A DNA stretch of 64,000 bases from Calendula officinalis (lineage: Eukaryota; Streptophyta; Magnoliopsida; Asterales; Asteraceae), in contig OY970832.1 of the NCBI GenBank assembly GCA_963853835.1, positions 32,686,208-32,750,207 on the forward strand, written 5' to 3'. Numbering within the stretch: position 1 is the first letter of the stretch; each line of letters opens with the position of its first letter. The translations under genes and the position numbers were made by a program. Of the stretch, positions 36,125 to 49,000 are shown in pieces. The notes under the pieces are model-generated. The model did no database searches and was not told where the DNA came from. It worked only from the letters and a program-made list of their open reading frames with translations.

Positions 36125-37554
36125 GTGGTATCAGAGCTTCCTACAAATCTCAATGGGATTCAGTTGAGTTTCTATTTTGTCTAGAAAAGAACCCTAGGAA
36201 TTTCGAAATCCAAGTATGTATTCTTCAAGTTTTTGAATGAGCATTGGATTAAATAGGGTTCTAGATAAAAAGAAATTAGGTTTCTTTTTCCCTCCTTTGT
36301 CATACTAATAATTAAACACAATATCACTTCTTTTGGGTTATGTCATACTAATAATTAAATTAAATAAACTGATAATTATTAAATTACCAAACTGATAATT
36401 ATAAAATTACCCATAACAACTGATTTCAATTTCCCCCTTAATTTTATGATTATCTTGATTTTAATATACTTTAAAATCAATTTTAATTTAAACGTTTAAA
36501 TTAAAATTGATTTTAAAGTATATTAAAATCAAGATAATCATAAAATTAAGGGGGAAATTGAAATCAGTTGTTATGGGTAATTTTATAATTATCAGTTTGG
36601 TAATTTAATAATTATCAGTTTATTTAATTTAATTATTAGTATGACATAACCCAAAAGAAGTGATATTGTGTTTAATTAGAATTTTTCGAATTTATTTAAA
36701 TGTTTTTTATTTTTTTCGGAAAATTATTTTATTATTTTATATATACAAAACACAATACTAAGTCTTTGGGGTTATGACATAAGCAATTTTAAATAATTGC
36801 ATATATTTCTTTTATTTCTTTAAATTTACTATATTTGAAATAAAAAGATGGTGATTATAAAGAGTTTGTTTAGAAAACCAAGTTTTAATAAAAAGAAGGA
36901 TTTTATAAAAGTACATTTATAAAAACCAAGTTTTTTAAATTGTAATGGCGATATAAACAGTCAGTTTATAAAACCAAGTTTTAAGAGGTAAAATTAAAAG
37001 TGGGATTTATAAACAAGTTCATGTTTATAAAAACCAAGTAGTTTTTCAAAAGGGTTAAAAACTGGCTAACGTTTTTCGAACAAAGGAAAATCTTTTTTAG
37101 AAAATGTTAGATCAGAGTGCAACCCACTTAATGGAACACCTCACTTGTTCAACGATATTCACATTGTAAGGAGAAAGAACCTTAGATGTGGATTCAAATC
37201 ATTGCGAGTGTTAGGGTGCGTAGGGTCTTGTGATAATCGGGAGTCCCGGCGCAAGGCATCGCACTGTCTTAGGTGGTACGATCTATTTTGGTGATAAATC
37301 GGGAGTCCCGGCCCAAAATGCACTAGAGGGATTAAAACATGTACAAAGTTTGTTGGTCAACTTGATATCCCGAACATCTAGGAATCGTTTCTAGTTTAAG
37401 AGGCGATCGGTATGGCTATACCTACCAGAAATAGCGTGGCTCTAATGGGAAGTGCCCAAACCTTGCATTAGAGGGCGTGAAATATGGATCCCGAACACAA
37501 GTTATGTCGATTCTGATTCTTACTTCATCATCATAGCTTACTGATAATCTACGT
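36125..37554 (+). other. Nested copia untranslated leader
   Basis: After the primer site this 1.4-kb leader has no credible gag N terminus. It includes a perfect 370-bp palindrome (36309-36678) and two copies of CGGGAGTCCCGGC (near 37218 and 37302). Decayed gag sequence becomes readable only near 37555. Confidence 0.65.
36309..36678. repeat. Perfect 370-bp palindrome (185-bp arms, no spacer)
   Basis: The left arm (36309-36493) starts TAATTAAACACAATATCACT. The right arm (36494-36678) is its exact reverse complement as read base by base, with the centre at AAC|GTT. Pairing ends at 36308 (A) against 36679 (G). The motif GTCATACTAATAATTAAA sits both just left of the arm and inside it near 36343. 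Confidence 0.95.
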
Positions 37555-40500
37555 AAGAAACCATGCTATGAGTTTGTCCAGTATCTTGAGGAAACGTTTA
37601 AAGATAGTACTGAAGAAAGTAAGCAGTTCTTTTTGCAAGAAATCTTTTCGTCAAAGATGAAGGATGATCAACCATTGAGTGACCATCTTATTAACATAAG
37701 AAGGCTGCTAGATTGTCTCACCCTGGTTACTGGCACATCAAACCAGCAAGAACAAGTCTTGTTCTTGTTTGGATCTCTCACTCAATACTTTCAGGATAAG
37801 GTAGTACGTTTAGTTGGGAATTTTGATTTGACTATCGCATGTCTCCACGAGAATCTCTTGTGTATACGCGATGTTCAAAGGCTAGAGGAAGAATCTCTCC
37901 CTGAGACTCAGCAGGATGATTTCGATTATTGGTTGAAGAACTTTGCTGATTTGTGTTGCCCAACTTATGGCATCAAGGATATTTGCGAGCACACGTCCGA
38001 TGTCGGACTGTTGGACGCTGATTTTTTCAGTGATTCAGGTATCTTTATGATTGATTGTCTCGTAACTTCTAGTGAATCCTGGGTATTGGATACCGGATGT
38101 GGTCATCACATTTGCAATCACTTGTAGGGATTTAAGAAGAACAGGAAGCTGGGACGAGGGGATGTTGAACAACGAGTAGGTGAAGGTTCCAAGGTTGGAG
38201 CCGAAGCCGTAGGAACATATCTTCTCAAGCTGCCTTTAGGAAGAGTCTTGGAACTTAAAGATTGTTATTATGTTCCTATACTTATTAAAAATGTTATTTC
38301 GTTTGATTTACTTATCGACAGTGGTTTTTATTATGAGTTTTGTGGAAAAACAATTTCATGTTTAAAAGACGATATTTTATATTTCAAAGCTAACTCTCAG
38401 AATGGTCTATACACGTTAAATGTAAATAACATAGAACGAGACATTTATCATATAAGTAAAAGATCCAAGAGTAACTTGAATCAAACTTATCTTTGGCATT
38501 TTCGTTTAGGTCATATAAACGAGACTCGCATTAAGAAGCTCCACGATGATGGAATTCTAGAGCCATTTGATTTGGAATCATATGCCATATGCGAATCATG
38601 TTTATCTGGCAAAATGACAAAAGACCCTTTCAATCACTACAATGAAAGGGCATGCGAGTTGTTAGCGATTATACACAGTGACGTGTGTGGACCTTTCACT
38701 CCGGAAGCCAGAGGTGGATACCGCTACTTCATTACCTTTACTGACGACTTCAGTAGGTATGGTTATGTCTTTCTTATGAGACTAAAGTCTGAAAGATTTG
38801 ACAAGTCCAAAGAATATCAGAGGGAAGTAGAAAACCAACTGGGCAAGAAAATAAAGTCAATTCGGTAAGACCGAGGAGGCGAATATTTGACCCAAGAGTT
38901 CGACGATCATTTGAAAGAATGTGGGATTGTTTCACAACTCACACCTCCGTATACACCTCAGATGAATGGTGTATCAGAAAGGAGAAATCGCACCTTGTTA
39001 GACATGGTATGTTCAATGATGTGTCGCGCTCCCCTACCACTATCATTTTGGGGACATGCACTCGAGACTGCAGCATTCACACTGAATAGAGTTCTGATCA
39101 AGTCAGTAGAGAAGACTTCGTTCAAGCACTGGACGGGGAGAAAGCCAAAATTGTCTTTTCTCAAGATTTGGGGTTGTGAAGCGTACGTTAGACGTAACTT
39201 CACAGACAAACTAAACCCCAAGTCAGATAAGTGTATCCTCGTTGGATATCCAAGGGAAACCTTAGGATATTATTTCTATCATCAAGAAGACAACAAAGTT
39301 TTTGTTGCTCGGAAAGATGTGTTCTTGGAGGAGAAGTTTCTAGGGATAGAAACTCCAAGAAAAGAAATAGAACTTCAAGAAATTGAAGAGAATGAAGAAC
39401 CACCTACGACTTCAGTCGAACCAGTAGTTCAACAAAGAATTCTAGATCCCCAACCAGACCCACCAGTTGAGGAAGAAGAAACACGCAACCCTCATAGGTC
39501 CATTAGACCACGCCAAGAACCAGTTAGGTATCTTGGATTCATGATCGATGAAGATGATGGAAGTCTACTAGAACCATTGACCTACAGCGAGGCTGCTGAT
39601 GGCATAGAGTCTAAAAGATGGCTCGAGGCTATGGAAGCAGAGATGCAATCCATGTATGACAACCAAGTTTGGGTGTTATCAGACTTGCCACCACAGTCAC
39701 GTGCTGTTGGATGCAAGTGGGTTTTCAAGAAGAAAACTGACATGGATGGGAAAGTGCATACTTACAAATCACGACTTATCGCGAAGGGTTTCACGCAAAC
39801 ACATGGTGTGGATTATTCTGAAACCTACTCGCCAGTCGCCATGCTTAAGTCTATTAGAATTCTTATGGCCATATCAGCATATTACGACTATGAGATATGG
39901 CAAATGGATGTTAAAACCGCCTTCATTAACGGGGAGTTGAATGAGGACTTATTTATGATACAACCGGAAGGATATACTGATCCAAAGAATCCTGATAAAG
40001 TATGCAAATTGCTAAAATCCATTTATGGATTGAAGCAAGCATCTAGAAGTTGGAACTTACACTTTGACAAAAGAATCAAAGAATTTGGTTTTGTCAAGAG
40101 TGAGTTCGAGGCGTGTGTCTACAAAAATTCAGTGGGAGCATAGTAATCTTCCTAGTCTTGTATGTTGATGACATACAGCTCATAGGAAACCATATACCAG
40201 TATTACAAGGAGTAAAATCCTGGTTAGGTAAATGTTTCCAGATGAAAGACTTGGGAGAAGCCGCGTTTATACTGGGTATAAAGATCTACAGAGATAGATC
40301 TAGGCGGCATATTGGACTTAGTCAAAGTACATACACTGACAAAGTACTGAAGAGATTCAGTATGAGTGATTCCAAGAGAGGTCTCATTCCAATGACACAT
40401 GGCATTACACTGAGAAAAGCTCAGAGTCCTACATCTAGCAAGGAAATAGCTAGGATGAGTTTGGTACCATATGCTTCGGCAATTGGATCAATAATGTATG

Positions 40501-41153
40501 CCATGTTATGTACTAGGCCCGATATTGCTTACTCCATAAGTCATACGAGCAAATATCAAAATAATCCTGGTGAGGCTTATTGAGTGGCTGTCAAGAACAT
40601 TCTTAAGTATTTAAGAAGGACAAAAGATAAGTTCTTGGTCTTTGGAGGTTCGATGGAAGAATTGCGTGTAACTGGTTACACAGATTCAAGCTTCCAAACC
40701 GACAGAGACGATTACAAATCACAATCGGGATTTGTATTCACACTAAACGGAGGAGCTATATCTTGGAAGAGTCAGAAACAATATACGATAGCAGATTCGA
40801 CTACAGAGGCTGAGTACATTGCGGAAAATGATGCTGGAAAGGAAGCCATGTGGCTTAAGAATTTTATCGAGGATCTTAGAGTTATTGCCAATATCTCTAG
40901 ACCCATCGAAATATTCTGTGATAATAGTGGAACAATAGCGCAAGCTGTTGAACCAAGAGAGCATCAAAAGACCAGGCATGTGCGCAGAAAATATCACCTC
41001 ATACGTGAGTATGTTAGAGAAGGTGATATTATAATTAAGAAAATACCAACGGATGACAACGTTGCTGACCCATTGACAAAACCACTAGCTGGACCAAAGC
41101 ATGAGAAACATGCACACGCTATAGGCATGCAGTACCTAGATATTGGTAGCTAG
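37555..41153 (+). pseudogene. Nested copia gag-pol, pseudogene
   Basis: Order: partial gag (to ~38070), protease WVLDTGCGHHICNHL then TAG (~38125), GAG-pre-integrase and integrase core (38248-38868, HSDVCGPFTPEARGGYRYF), in-frame TAA near 38866, integrase tail (TPPYTPQMNGVSERRNRT) and RT (38887-40143), a frameshift near 40130, the RT YVDD motif (~40160), TGA at ~40581 and RNase H (40584-41153). The gag fragment lacks an N terminus and any CCHC knuckle, which suggests deletion. The catalytic YVDD and the RNase H segment STTEAEYIAE are preserved. Confidence 0.85.
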
Positions 41154-42022
41154 TAATTTTGATTATGAACCATAGATATGTTTGAAATCGATACATTATG
41201 TAATAACATTTCATGGGATTGAAATAGAAAGTTTTACGTAATATTTTCACATTATCTATTCTTAACATGTTTTAAACCTATCCTTGATACACAAAGTTTT
41301 GAGTATCTAAATGTCTGTGGTTGCTTGAATTTAGTGGGAGCTAGATTCAGGAGTTAATACCATTATGAATATTTATCTATTCATAGTTATTGAATAGAGA
41401 AACAAGTATTGTTAAAATAAATATTCATAGATGTTTACAGAGTTTGCTAAACATTAGACGTGACCAAAAGATCGAGATTACTTCATGGAGCTCAAGCATA
41501 AGTAATTTCGAGTAGATGTCCTCTGACCTGAGACTTTTTAGTTTGAGACGGGATAACTTCTGATATTTAGCATTTATCTAACGTCATACCGTAAAAGGGT
41601 GATCATAAGGAACTTGACTAAAACAGCGAAAGTCGTGGGCAATATAACGCAAATTATCAAGATGGAATTTGCACCTTCTTTAACTAGAGGAGATATTTCA
41701 TGGCCACTCGACGATTAAGACTACTGAAATGCGTGGCCGCGCTCGGAGAATGATTAGATCATTCGGTAATCCGTTACTACAGAAAGTCGAAATCAGTGTC
41801 GAGAAAATTCGAGTATATAGAACAAGATCCCTGCTCCATGTCTATTACTCAAATTAAGAAATATCATGATGCGAAAGGAAAATCTGTTAGTGTTATTCAT
41901 TTATGGATATTATCTCTGGATGTAAGAGTTCTTATAACGTGGTTATCCTAAATGTCTGGCTAGGGACCGCTTTAGGCAACCGATGATCAGTAAGTGATAC
42001 TTAACTTGCACAAGTGGGAGTC
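41154..42022 (+). other. Nested copia 3' untranslated region with polypurine tract
   Basis: 870 bases without a frame, ending CAAGTGGGAGTC directly before the 3' LTR. The purine tract would prime plus-strand synthesis. Confidence 0.7.
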
Positions 42023-42711
42023 TGAAGGATTTATATGCACAGATAAGTACACGTGTCACCGTGTCCAATGTTATAAGGCACTAAAGGGTCACACCACTAC
42101 ACACCGAATAATAGACAACCGAATAAAGTAAGTTGTGTGGAATAATTAATTAGTTAAGTTAATTATAAAGAAGAGAATAAATAATAATAAGTTAATTATT
42201 ATTTAAGAGGAAGATTAAATATTAAGTTAAATATTTAACGGACAGTTAATTAATAGTTAATTAATTAAATAGTAAAAGTCCAAGGGTTAAAACTGACAAG
42301 AGGAAGTTTAATTATGAGATTAATCATAATTAAACTCCAAGGACCTAAAAGGTAACTTAGTTCCTTATAAATAAGGACTAAGGGACAGGGGTTTTAGGCT
42401 AATCACATTACACACTCAAAACCCTAAAGGCTTCTCTCCCTCTCCCTCTCCTTCGGCCGAAGTCGAACCAAGAAAGAACCCCAAGGGGGTTTCGGCTTTG
42501 GTGTTCGACCGAACACACACACACACAAGCTTTTGTGTGATACTTTGTTGGTACAACGCGGTCTTGCAGCATGTTCAGGTGGTGCAGTAGAGGTGGATCA
42601 TTCTTTAGCAATCTAAAGGTAATGTTCGTCATCTTTTTCTTCTTGTGAGAGTAGAGATCTGGTATGTGGGATTCAAGTTCCGCCATGTGAATCCTACAAG
42701 GTTTTCCTACA
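42023..42711 (+). repeat. Nested copia 3' LTR
   Basis: Starts TGAAGGATTTATATG and ends GGTTTTCCTACA, followed by CTAAA. Matches 35425-36124 with scattered substitutions. Confidence 0.95.
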
Positions 42712-42716
42712 CTAAA

Positions 42717-45563
42717 TTGGTTGTGGCACAAAAGGCTATCTCACCTGAACTTCAAAAACATATCAAAGCTAGTTAGAGGTCAGCTGGTGAATGGTTTACC
42801 ACAAATCAAGTATAAAAAGGATAAACTTTGTTCAGCTTGTGAACAAGGAAAACAGCATAAAAGCTCCTTCAAATCAAAGCAATGTTTTTCCATAACAACT
42901 GCCTGCATATGCTTCATATGGATCTATTTGGTCCTATGAGTACCGAAAGTCTAGGTGGAAAGAAGTATACACTAGTTATCGTTGATGAATACTCACGATA
43001 CACTTGGGTTATATTTCTTCGTCACAAAAGTTATGCAGCTGATGAAATTATCAAGTTCATCAAAAAAAATGGAACTTCTGGATGGGTCAAGAGTTAAAAT
43101 GTTACTGAGTTCAGAAATAGTACATTGGAAGACTTCTGCTCAGAAGTTGGGATCTCTCAAAACTTTTCAGCTGCTAGAACACCTCAACAAAATGGTGTTG
43201 CTGAGAGAAGAAACAGAACCCTAATAGAAGCTGCAAGAACAATGCTTGCTGAGTCAAACATGCCAAAACAATTCTGGGCAGAAGCTGTCAACACAGCTTG
43301 TTTCACTCAAAATAGATCTCTCTATGTGAAGAGACACAAGAAAACTTCTTATGAGATTCTACGACAAAGGAAACCATACATCGGCTTCTTTCATGTATTT
43401 GGTTGTGTGTGTTTTGTGTTAAACACACGAGATCAGCTAAGCAAGTTTGATGCTAAGGCTGATGAAGCTATTTTCTTGGGATACTCCACTACATCCAAGG
43501 CATACAGAGTTTTCAACAAAAGAAGACAAACACTAGAAGAATCTATCAATGTTAATTTTGAAGAACACTCAAAGGCCTTAAACCCCACCTCTGCTGATTC
43601 ATCTGACACATTTCCAAGACCGACTGAACCACCAACTGACGATTCTGCTGAAACCTTCGTTGATGCCTTGAATCTTTTTGATGTTCCAATAAATGAATCA
43701 GATGACACGTTTCATGATGCTCCCACTTATCTAGTAGATATTGCTGCTGTTCAACAAGAAACACCAATAGCAAGAGCATCATCAAAGGCTAACTCTAAGC
43801 CACCTCTTCATACTTAAAGAAGATTAGTTCAAAATGAAGTACATAATCCTGTTGAGCATTCAGCCGCTCAACGAGGATCAAACTCTGCTGAATCTTCCTC
43901 TTCTACAGCTGCTCCTCAATCTAAGTGGACCTCTGAACATCCAATTGAATTAATCATTGGAGATCCACAACAAGGGGTAGTCACATGAAGTAAGGCATCA
44001 TGCAATCTCTGCCTATGGTCGTGCTTCATAGAAGCTGAAGAACCGAAAAATATTAAGGCTGCCTTAGAAAGCTCCAGCTGGATTCAAGCGATGCAGGAAG
44101 AACTTAACCAATTTGAAGTCAACAAAGTATGGCAGCTGGTGCCTCCACCAGCTGGTAAGACAATAATTGGTACCAAGTGGGTATTTAGGAATAAAATGGA
44201 TGAGGAAGGAGTGGTTATTCGCAATACGGCTAGACTTGTTGCACAAGGGTACAGACAAGAAGAAGGAATCGATTTTGATGAAACATTTGCCCCAGTAGCA
44301 AGGCTTGAGGCTATAAGAATATTTCTAGCCTATGCTGCTTACAAGAACTTCACAGTTTTTCAGATGGATGTGAAGAGTGCCTTCTTAAACGGGAAGCTGC
44401 AAGACGAAGTTTACGTTAAGCAACCACCAGGTTTTGAAAATCCAAAGTATTTAGACTATGTGTTTAAATTGGATAAAGCGTTGTATGGTTTGAAACAAGC
44501 TCCTCGTGCATGGTATGACACACTCTCCACCTTCCTTCTAGCAAATGATTTCACCAGGGGAAAGATTGATAAAACCTTATTCATTCGCAAAATCAAAGGT
44601 GATATCATTCTTGTTCAAATTTATGTGGATGACATAATTTTTGGTTCTACTGATGAAAAACTTTGTAGACGTTTTTCAAAACTCATGTCTAGGAAGTATG
44701 AGATGAGCATGATGGGTGAACTAACATATTTTCTTGGCTTACAAATTAAGCAATCTAAAAATGGAATTTTCATATATCAAGAAAAATATATCAAAGATCT
44801 TTTAAAGAAATTTGATATGAATTCATCATCATCCATGAAAACTCCAATGGCTCCTCCAAATAATCTAGATGCTAATACAACTGGGAAATAAGTTGATGTC
44901 ACTTTCTACAGAGGAATCATTGGGTCTTTGCTCTATCTCACTGCCAGTAGACCAGATATTATGTTTGCTACTTGCATGTGTGCTAGGTATCAAGCTGATC
45001 CAAGAGAATCTCATCTAATAGCTGCTAAGTGAATTTTGAGGTACCTTAAAGGTACTCCAAGCCTAGGTCTTTGGTATGCCAAAGACTCCGGGTTTGATCT
45101 AATTGGCTATTCAGAGTCAGACTTTGCAGGTTGCAAGATGGATAGAAAGAGCACCACTGGAGGATGTCAGCTGCTAGGTGGAAAGCTAGTCAGCTGGACA
45201 AGCAAGAAACAAAATATTGTTTCTACCTCTACGGCTGAAGCAGAATACGTTGCTGCTGGAAGCTGTTGTGCTCAAGTCCTTTGGATGAAGAATCAGCTGG
45301 TTGATTTTGTTATGAACTTTTGCAAGGTTCCTATCTATTGTGATAACACGAGTGCTATCGCAATCAGCAACAACCCTGTTCTTCATTCTAGAACCAAACA
45401 TATTGAAATAAGGTATCATTTCATTAGAGATCACATTGAACAAGGTGACGTGGAACTTCATTTCATTTCAACAGATCTTCAGCTAGCTGATATGTTTACT
45501 AAACCATTGGATGAAAAACGTTTCAATTTTTTAATCAGCGAGCTGGGTATGTTAAATGCTTAA
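42717..45563 (+). pseudogene. SIRE B pol: integrase, reverse transcriptase, RNase H
   Basis: It resumes LWHKRLSHLNFKN after the nested insertion. It shows the HHCC-type finger, integrase core (HMDLFGPMS; TPQQNGVAERRNRT), RT (44091-44891) with an intact IYVDDIIFGS, and RNase H (45036-45563) with STAEAEYVAAGSCC and HSRTKHIEIRYHF. After one early frame change the rest stays in a single frame broken only by stops: TAA 43095, TAA 43815, TGA 43986, TAA 44889, TGA 45030. The end SELGMLNA is standard for SIRE elements. A few point changes separate this pol from an open frame. Confidence 0.9.
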
Positions 45564-45961
45564 ATCATCTGCTGAAGTACTATCAGCAGCTGATGATGTT
45601 CACCTTGTCACTTAGTACATTCAGTTGATTAAAACGTTTGAACTTATCAATCAGCTGAATAAAACATCTCAAAATGATACTTATCAAGTTTTATAAGATA
45701 AAACGTTTGGTTTCTAAGAAAAAGGAATCTTTTATCCCTTATCCACACGTTATATGTGGCAAATATTTGCACTCATGTGAAAATATTTGGATTTTATGAG
45801 GGATTTGACATCCCTGACACCGAAACGGCTCCACTAACCCTTACTGTCAAATCGTACCTGTTTATTCGCACACAAACCAACATTTCCATAGTTGGTTTCC
45901 AACTATCCATTTTTGCCCGGTTCAAATTCAAATATTTACCCAAAATGGTCCATCTCCTCCC

Positions 45962-45969
45962 TATAAATA
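45962..45969 (+). promoter_or_regulatory. Candidate TATA box and leader for the SIRE B third ORF
   Basis: CTATAAATACCCC is followed by a CT-rich leader with TCTCTCTCTC and CTTTCTTTCTTTTC, then CAACCATGTC at 46073, 111 nt downstream of the TATA. This is a compact promoter architecture between pol and the 3' LTR. SIRE A has the same octamer at 121 nt. Confidence 0.5.
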
Positions 45970-46072
45970 CCCCACGTCTCTCCTCATTCTTCCTCACTAC
46001 CGTTCTTCCCGTTCACTCTCTCTCTCAAAAAAAACCCTAACCTTCTTCCTTCATCTTTCTTTCTTTTCAACC

Positions 46073-49000
46073 ATGTCCACTTCCCGAAAATCCTCCGAAA
46101 CAACCCTCGCCAGAGATGCCATCGAGTTTTCTCAAAACTCGAACTTGGTGGCAAACACCTCTCCACCGGACAACCTCAAGGACGTCTACCATCCGGTTGG
46201 AAAGTTCATACGCCACTGTCTTGTCAGTGGTGCTTTCTTGCGCTTCACCAAGAGTTATTACAAACTCTTGCGTGATTTTTGGATGTCTGCCTCCACCTCT
46301 GGGGACAACATTGTTGCGCAAGTAGGAAATCATCAAATCACCATTACTGTTGATTATTTCTGAACTGCTTGTGGGTTCAACTACTTGAACCCTAATGAAG
46401 ACCCTCAGGAGATGAAATCTGCTGAGGATGCAAAGAAAAATCTGATCGATATCACTGGATATCGATTAGAAAGCGCTGAAGACAGAGTTCCGATCTTCAA
46501 GAAATCTCAGCTGTCGTGACCATGGGCCTATTTCTTCACTCATACCATTCAGTGCATAGGCGGCAACCTTGGGTCTCACAACCAGTGCAACTCCAGCCTT
46601 CAGATCTTTGCTGAAGCCCTAATCACCGGTCAGTGGATTGATTATGGGAAACTGGTTTTTGAGGAGGTCAAATCCAAGCTCAAAGGGAAGGGAACTCACA
46701 TTCCCTATATTCGATTCTTCACCTTGTGCATCGCTCATGTGATGACCGAGAAGCTGCAGATAGATTATGATGACCTTCAGGGAGAATGGTTTGAGGTCCG
46801 TACATTATCCAACACCATCTTCAACTCTAAGAAGGAAGCTGGTAAGGATGTTCCCCTCTCCTCATACATGCTGAAGATCACTAAAGATTATATTAGATCC
46901 AGAAGGGATCAACCAGAGGGCACCACATCGAAGAAATCTGCCCTACAAGAAGGTAAGTCCTTTTCTCATCGGCAGGGTTCATCGGCTGCTAGTCGTCCGC
47001 TAGCTGCTGATGAAAAAGAACCCACTTCCAGAGGGATCTCTGTCCCCATTGATGTGGAAGATGAGGTAGAGGATTTCATTCCTCTAGTGGTGAAGAAACG
47101 AGTCAAAAGAGCAGCTCATCGCTTCATCACACCCTCTCCCTGCTCCCCGCCATCTTCTCCCACTTCACGTGCTCCTTCTTCTCCTCAGCTGAGGGTGAGA
47201 GGGTACGCTACCTGTGGAGAAGGTATGGCAACTGATGATGCTGACTTGGCATTTGCAGCATCATCAGGATTCAGCCTTGAGTGGATTACGATCAGAAGCT
47301 CTGTCAGTATCCGTCGCTGATCCTTCTTCTCATTTTCACTCTTGCAGTGTCTCACTAGAAACTTCTCCTCTTTTCGGAGCTTCTAGTCAGACACTCCTGG
47401 CTGATCACTTCTTTCTTTCTCTTCCTCTTTCACTTCCACCTGCTGATCTCTCAACAGGTCAGCAGCTTTCAAAACGGCAATTTCGTTCTTTAGGAGTTAG
47501 TGCCGGCTCCACACTTCTGCGTAGCTCCTCAACTGATTCATTATCAGTTGTTGTAACAAAGGGACAAACTCCACAAGCAACCTCAGTCTCTCAACAGACT
47601 GCTGGTGAAGTTTTTGGCTCATCCCAAGCCACCCGAAGGTTAGCTGCACACACACCACCACAAACTTCTTAATCACTTTCTGAGTCAGCAGTTGATGATA
47701 GATTGATAGATTGACTGGGAACCAAGTCAATCTTGAAACTGTTCTTTCTGTTTCCCACAACGTCACCAGCTTACACCAGCTGGAGATCAAGGAAACCACC
47801 ACCGCCGATGAAGAGACAACTGTAAACCCAGTTGTTACTGAGGCACTCACCCAAGCTGCCAGTGATCGCGAACGTATTCGCCAACTGAGCTGTGAGGCAG
47901 CTGACCCACCACCCCGAGGACTTTCTCCTCATGTCTCTGTACCAGTACAGCCGACTGGTGAGACTGAAGTACAAGGTAATCAAATAGCTTACTCATTAAT
48001 GTTTGATTCTGCTGCAGAACCAATTCAGCCTACTACTCGTCTCTAGAATAGGAAGCAGATGCACCTTGGCTTCAATTTGATTTGACAGCTGATGTCGGCC
48101 CTTCTGACAGAACCCCAGAAGTTTCAGCTGGACCCAACTCAACCCCCACAATTACTGAGGATCCCATAGGAGCCATTCCTCCTAACTCAGTAATGCCTAC
48201 TCCCACAGCTGAGACTACCACCTCAGCTGGAGACATTCCGGACCCCTCTCCCCAAATTATCCAAATGTCCCATGCTGGAACCCGCACAGCTGGTGAAGGT
48301 ATGCCCACCAAGGCCCTTGCTGCCTTGGTGTCTAGAGTTGTTAAATCCCAGATACGTCATGGGATGGCCATCTTGAGGAAGCAGATGAACACCCTTCGCA
48401 GGGATGTTCCTCAGCAGTATGCCCAATTCGTTGAGAATCTATCAACGAGTATTGCCTCTCTGCATACTGAAGTCCACACTGCCACTCCTCGGCTGGCTCT
48501 TCTTTCTGATCAGATTCGATGAAACACCAGCGAGCTCATCAAGCTTCAACACTTTATCCAGCAAGAGCTCTGCTCCATTCGAGAATACGACAGAACTGAG
48601 AAGGACAGGCTTCTAGCTGAAGCCCGGGCAACTGAAGCAGAAGTTGATCGACAGCTGACCTTGTTAAAATCTCAGGTCACTCCTCTCATCTCCGTTGTTG
48701 ATCGTATTGGCCTTGCTCAAGAAAAGCAGGAATCTCTGCTGGCCAATACTCATCGCCATCTCGCCAAGGCTATTGATGCTTCTGCTGCTGCTGTGTCCAC
48801 TCGGATGGACAAGCTAGAGACTGAGGTTTGTTCATTAACCTCTCAAGTCACTGGTCTCCAGGGTACCCTTGACCTCATTTTTCAAAAACTTAATGAGGGT
48901 GCCCCAGTTGTCCGTCCTACTGCTGCACCAGAGAGTACCTTATTTCTTCAGGGACTCTCTGAGGGGGAGAAAGAGCAAGCTACATCAGCAGGTGAACAAC

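Larger units (their letters stand above)
35425..42711 (+). mobile_element. Second Ty1/copia element nested in SIRE B
   Basis: It is 7.3 kb, with 0.70-kb and 0.69-kb LTRs and a perfect CTAAA duplication. It carries an initiator-tRNA-Met primer site (36126-36137), a polypurine tract AAGTGGGAG just before the 3' LTR and a disrupted gag-pol. The RT/RNase H type (IQPEGYTDPKNPDKVCK) differs from SIRE and resembles the Tork/Ikeros side of the family; the assignment is tentative. The first ~100 bases of the LTRs differ at only a few positions, so it is younger than SIRE A. Confidence 0.9.

Noticed and set aside
37210..37320. CGGGAGTCCCGGC repeats as a CRISPR-like or regulatory array
   Set aside because: Only two copies in a retrotransposon leader of a eukaryotic genome; palindromic GC patches in AT-rich RNA leader.
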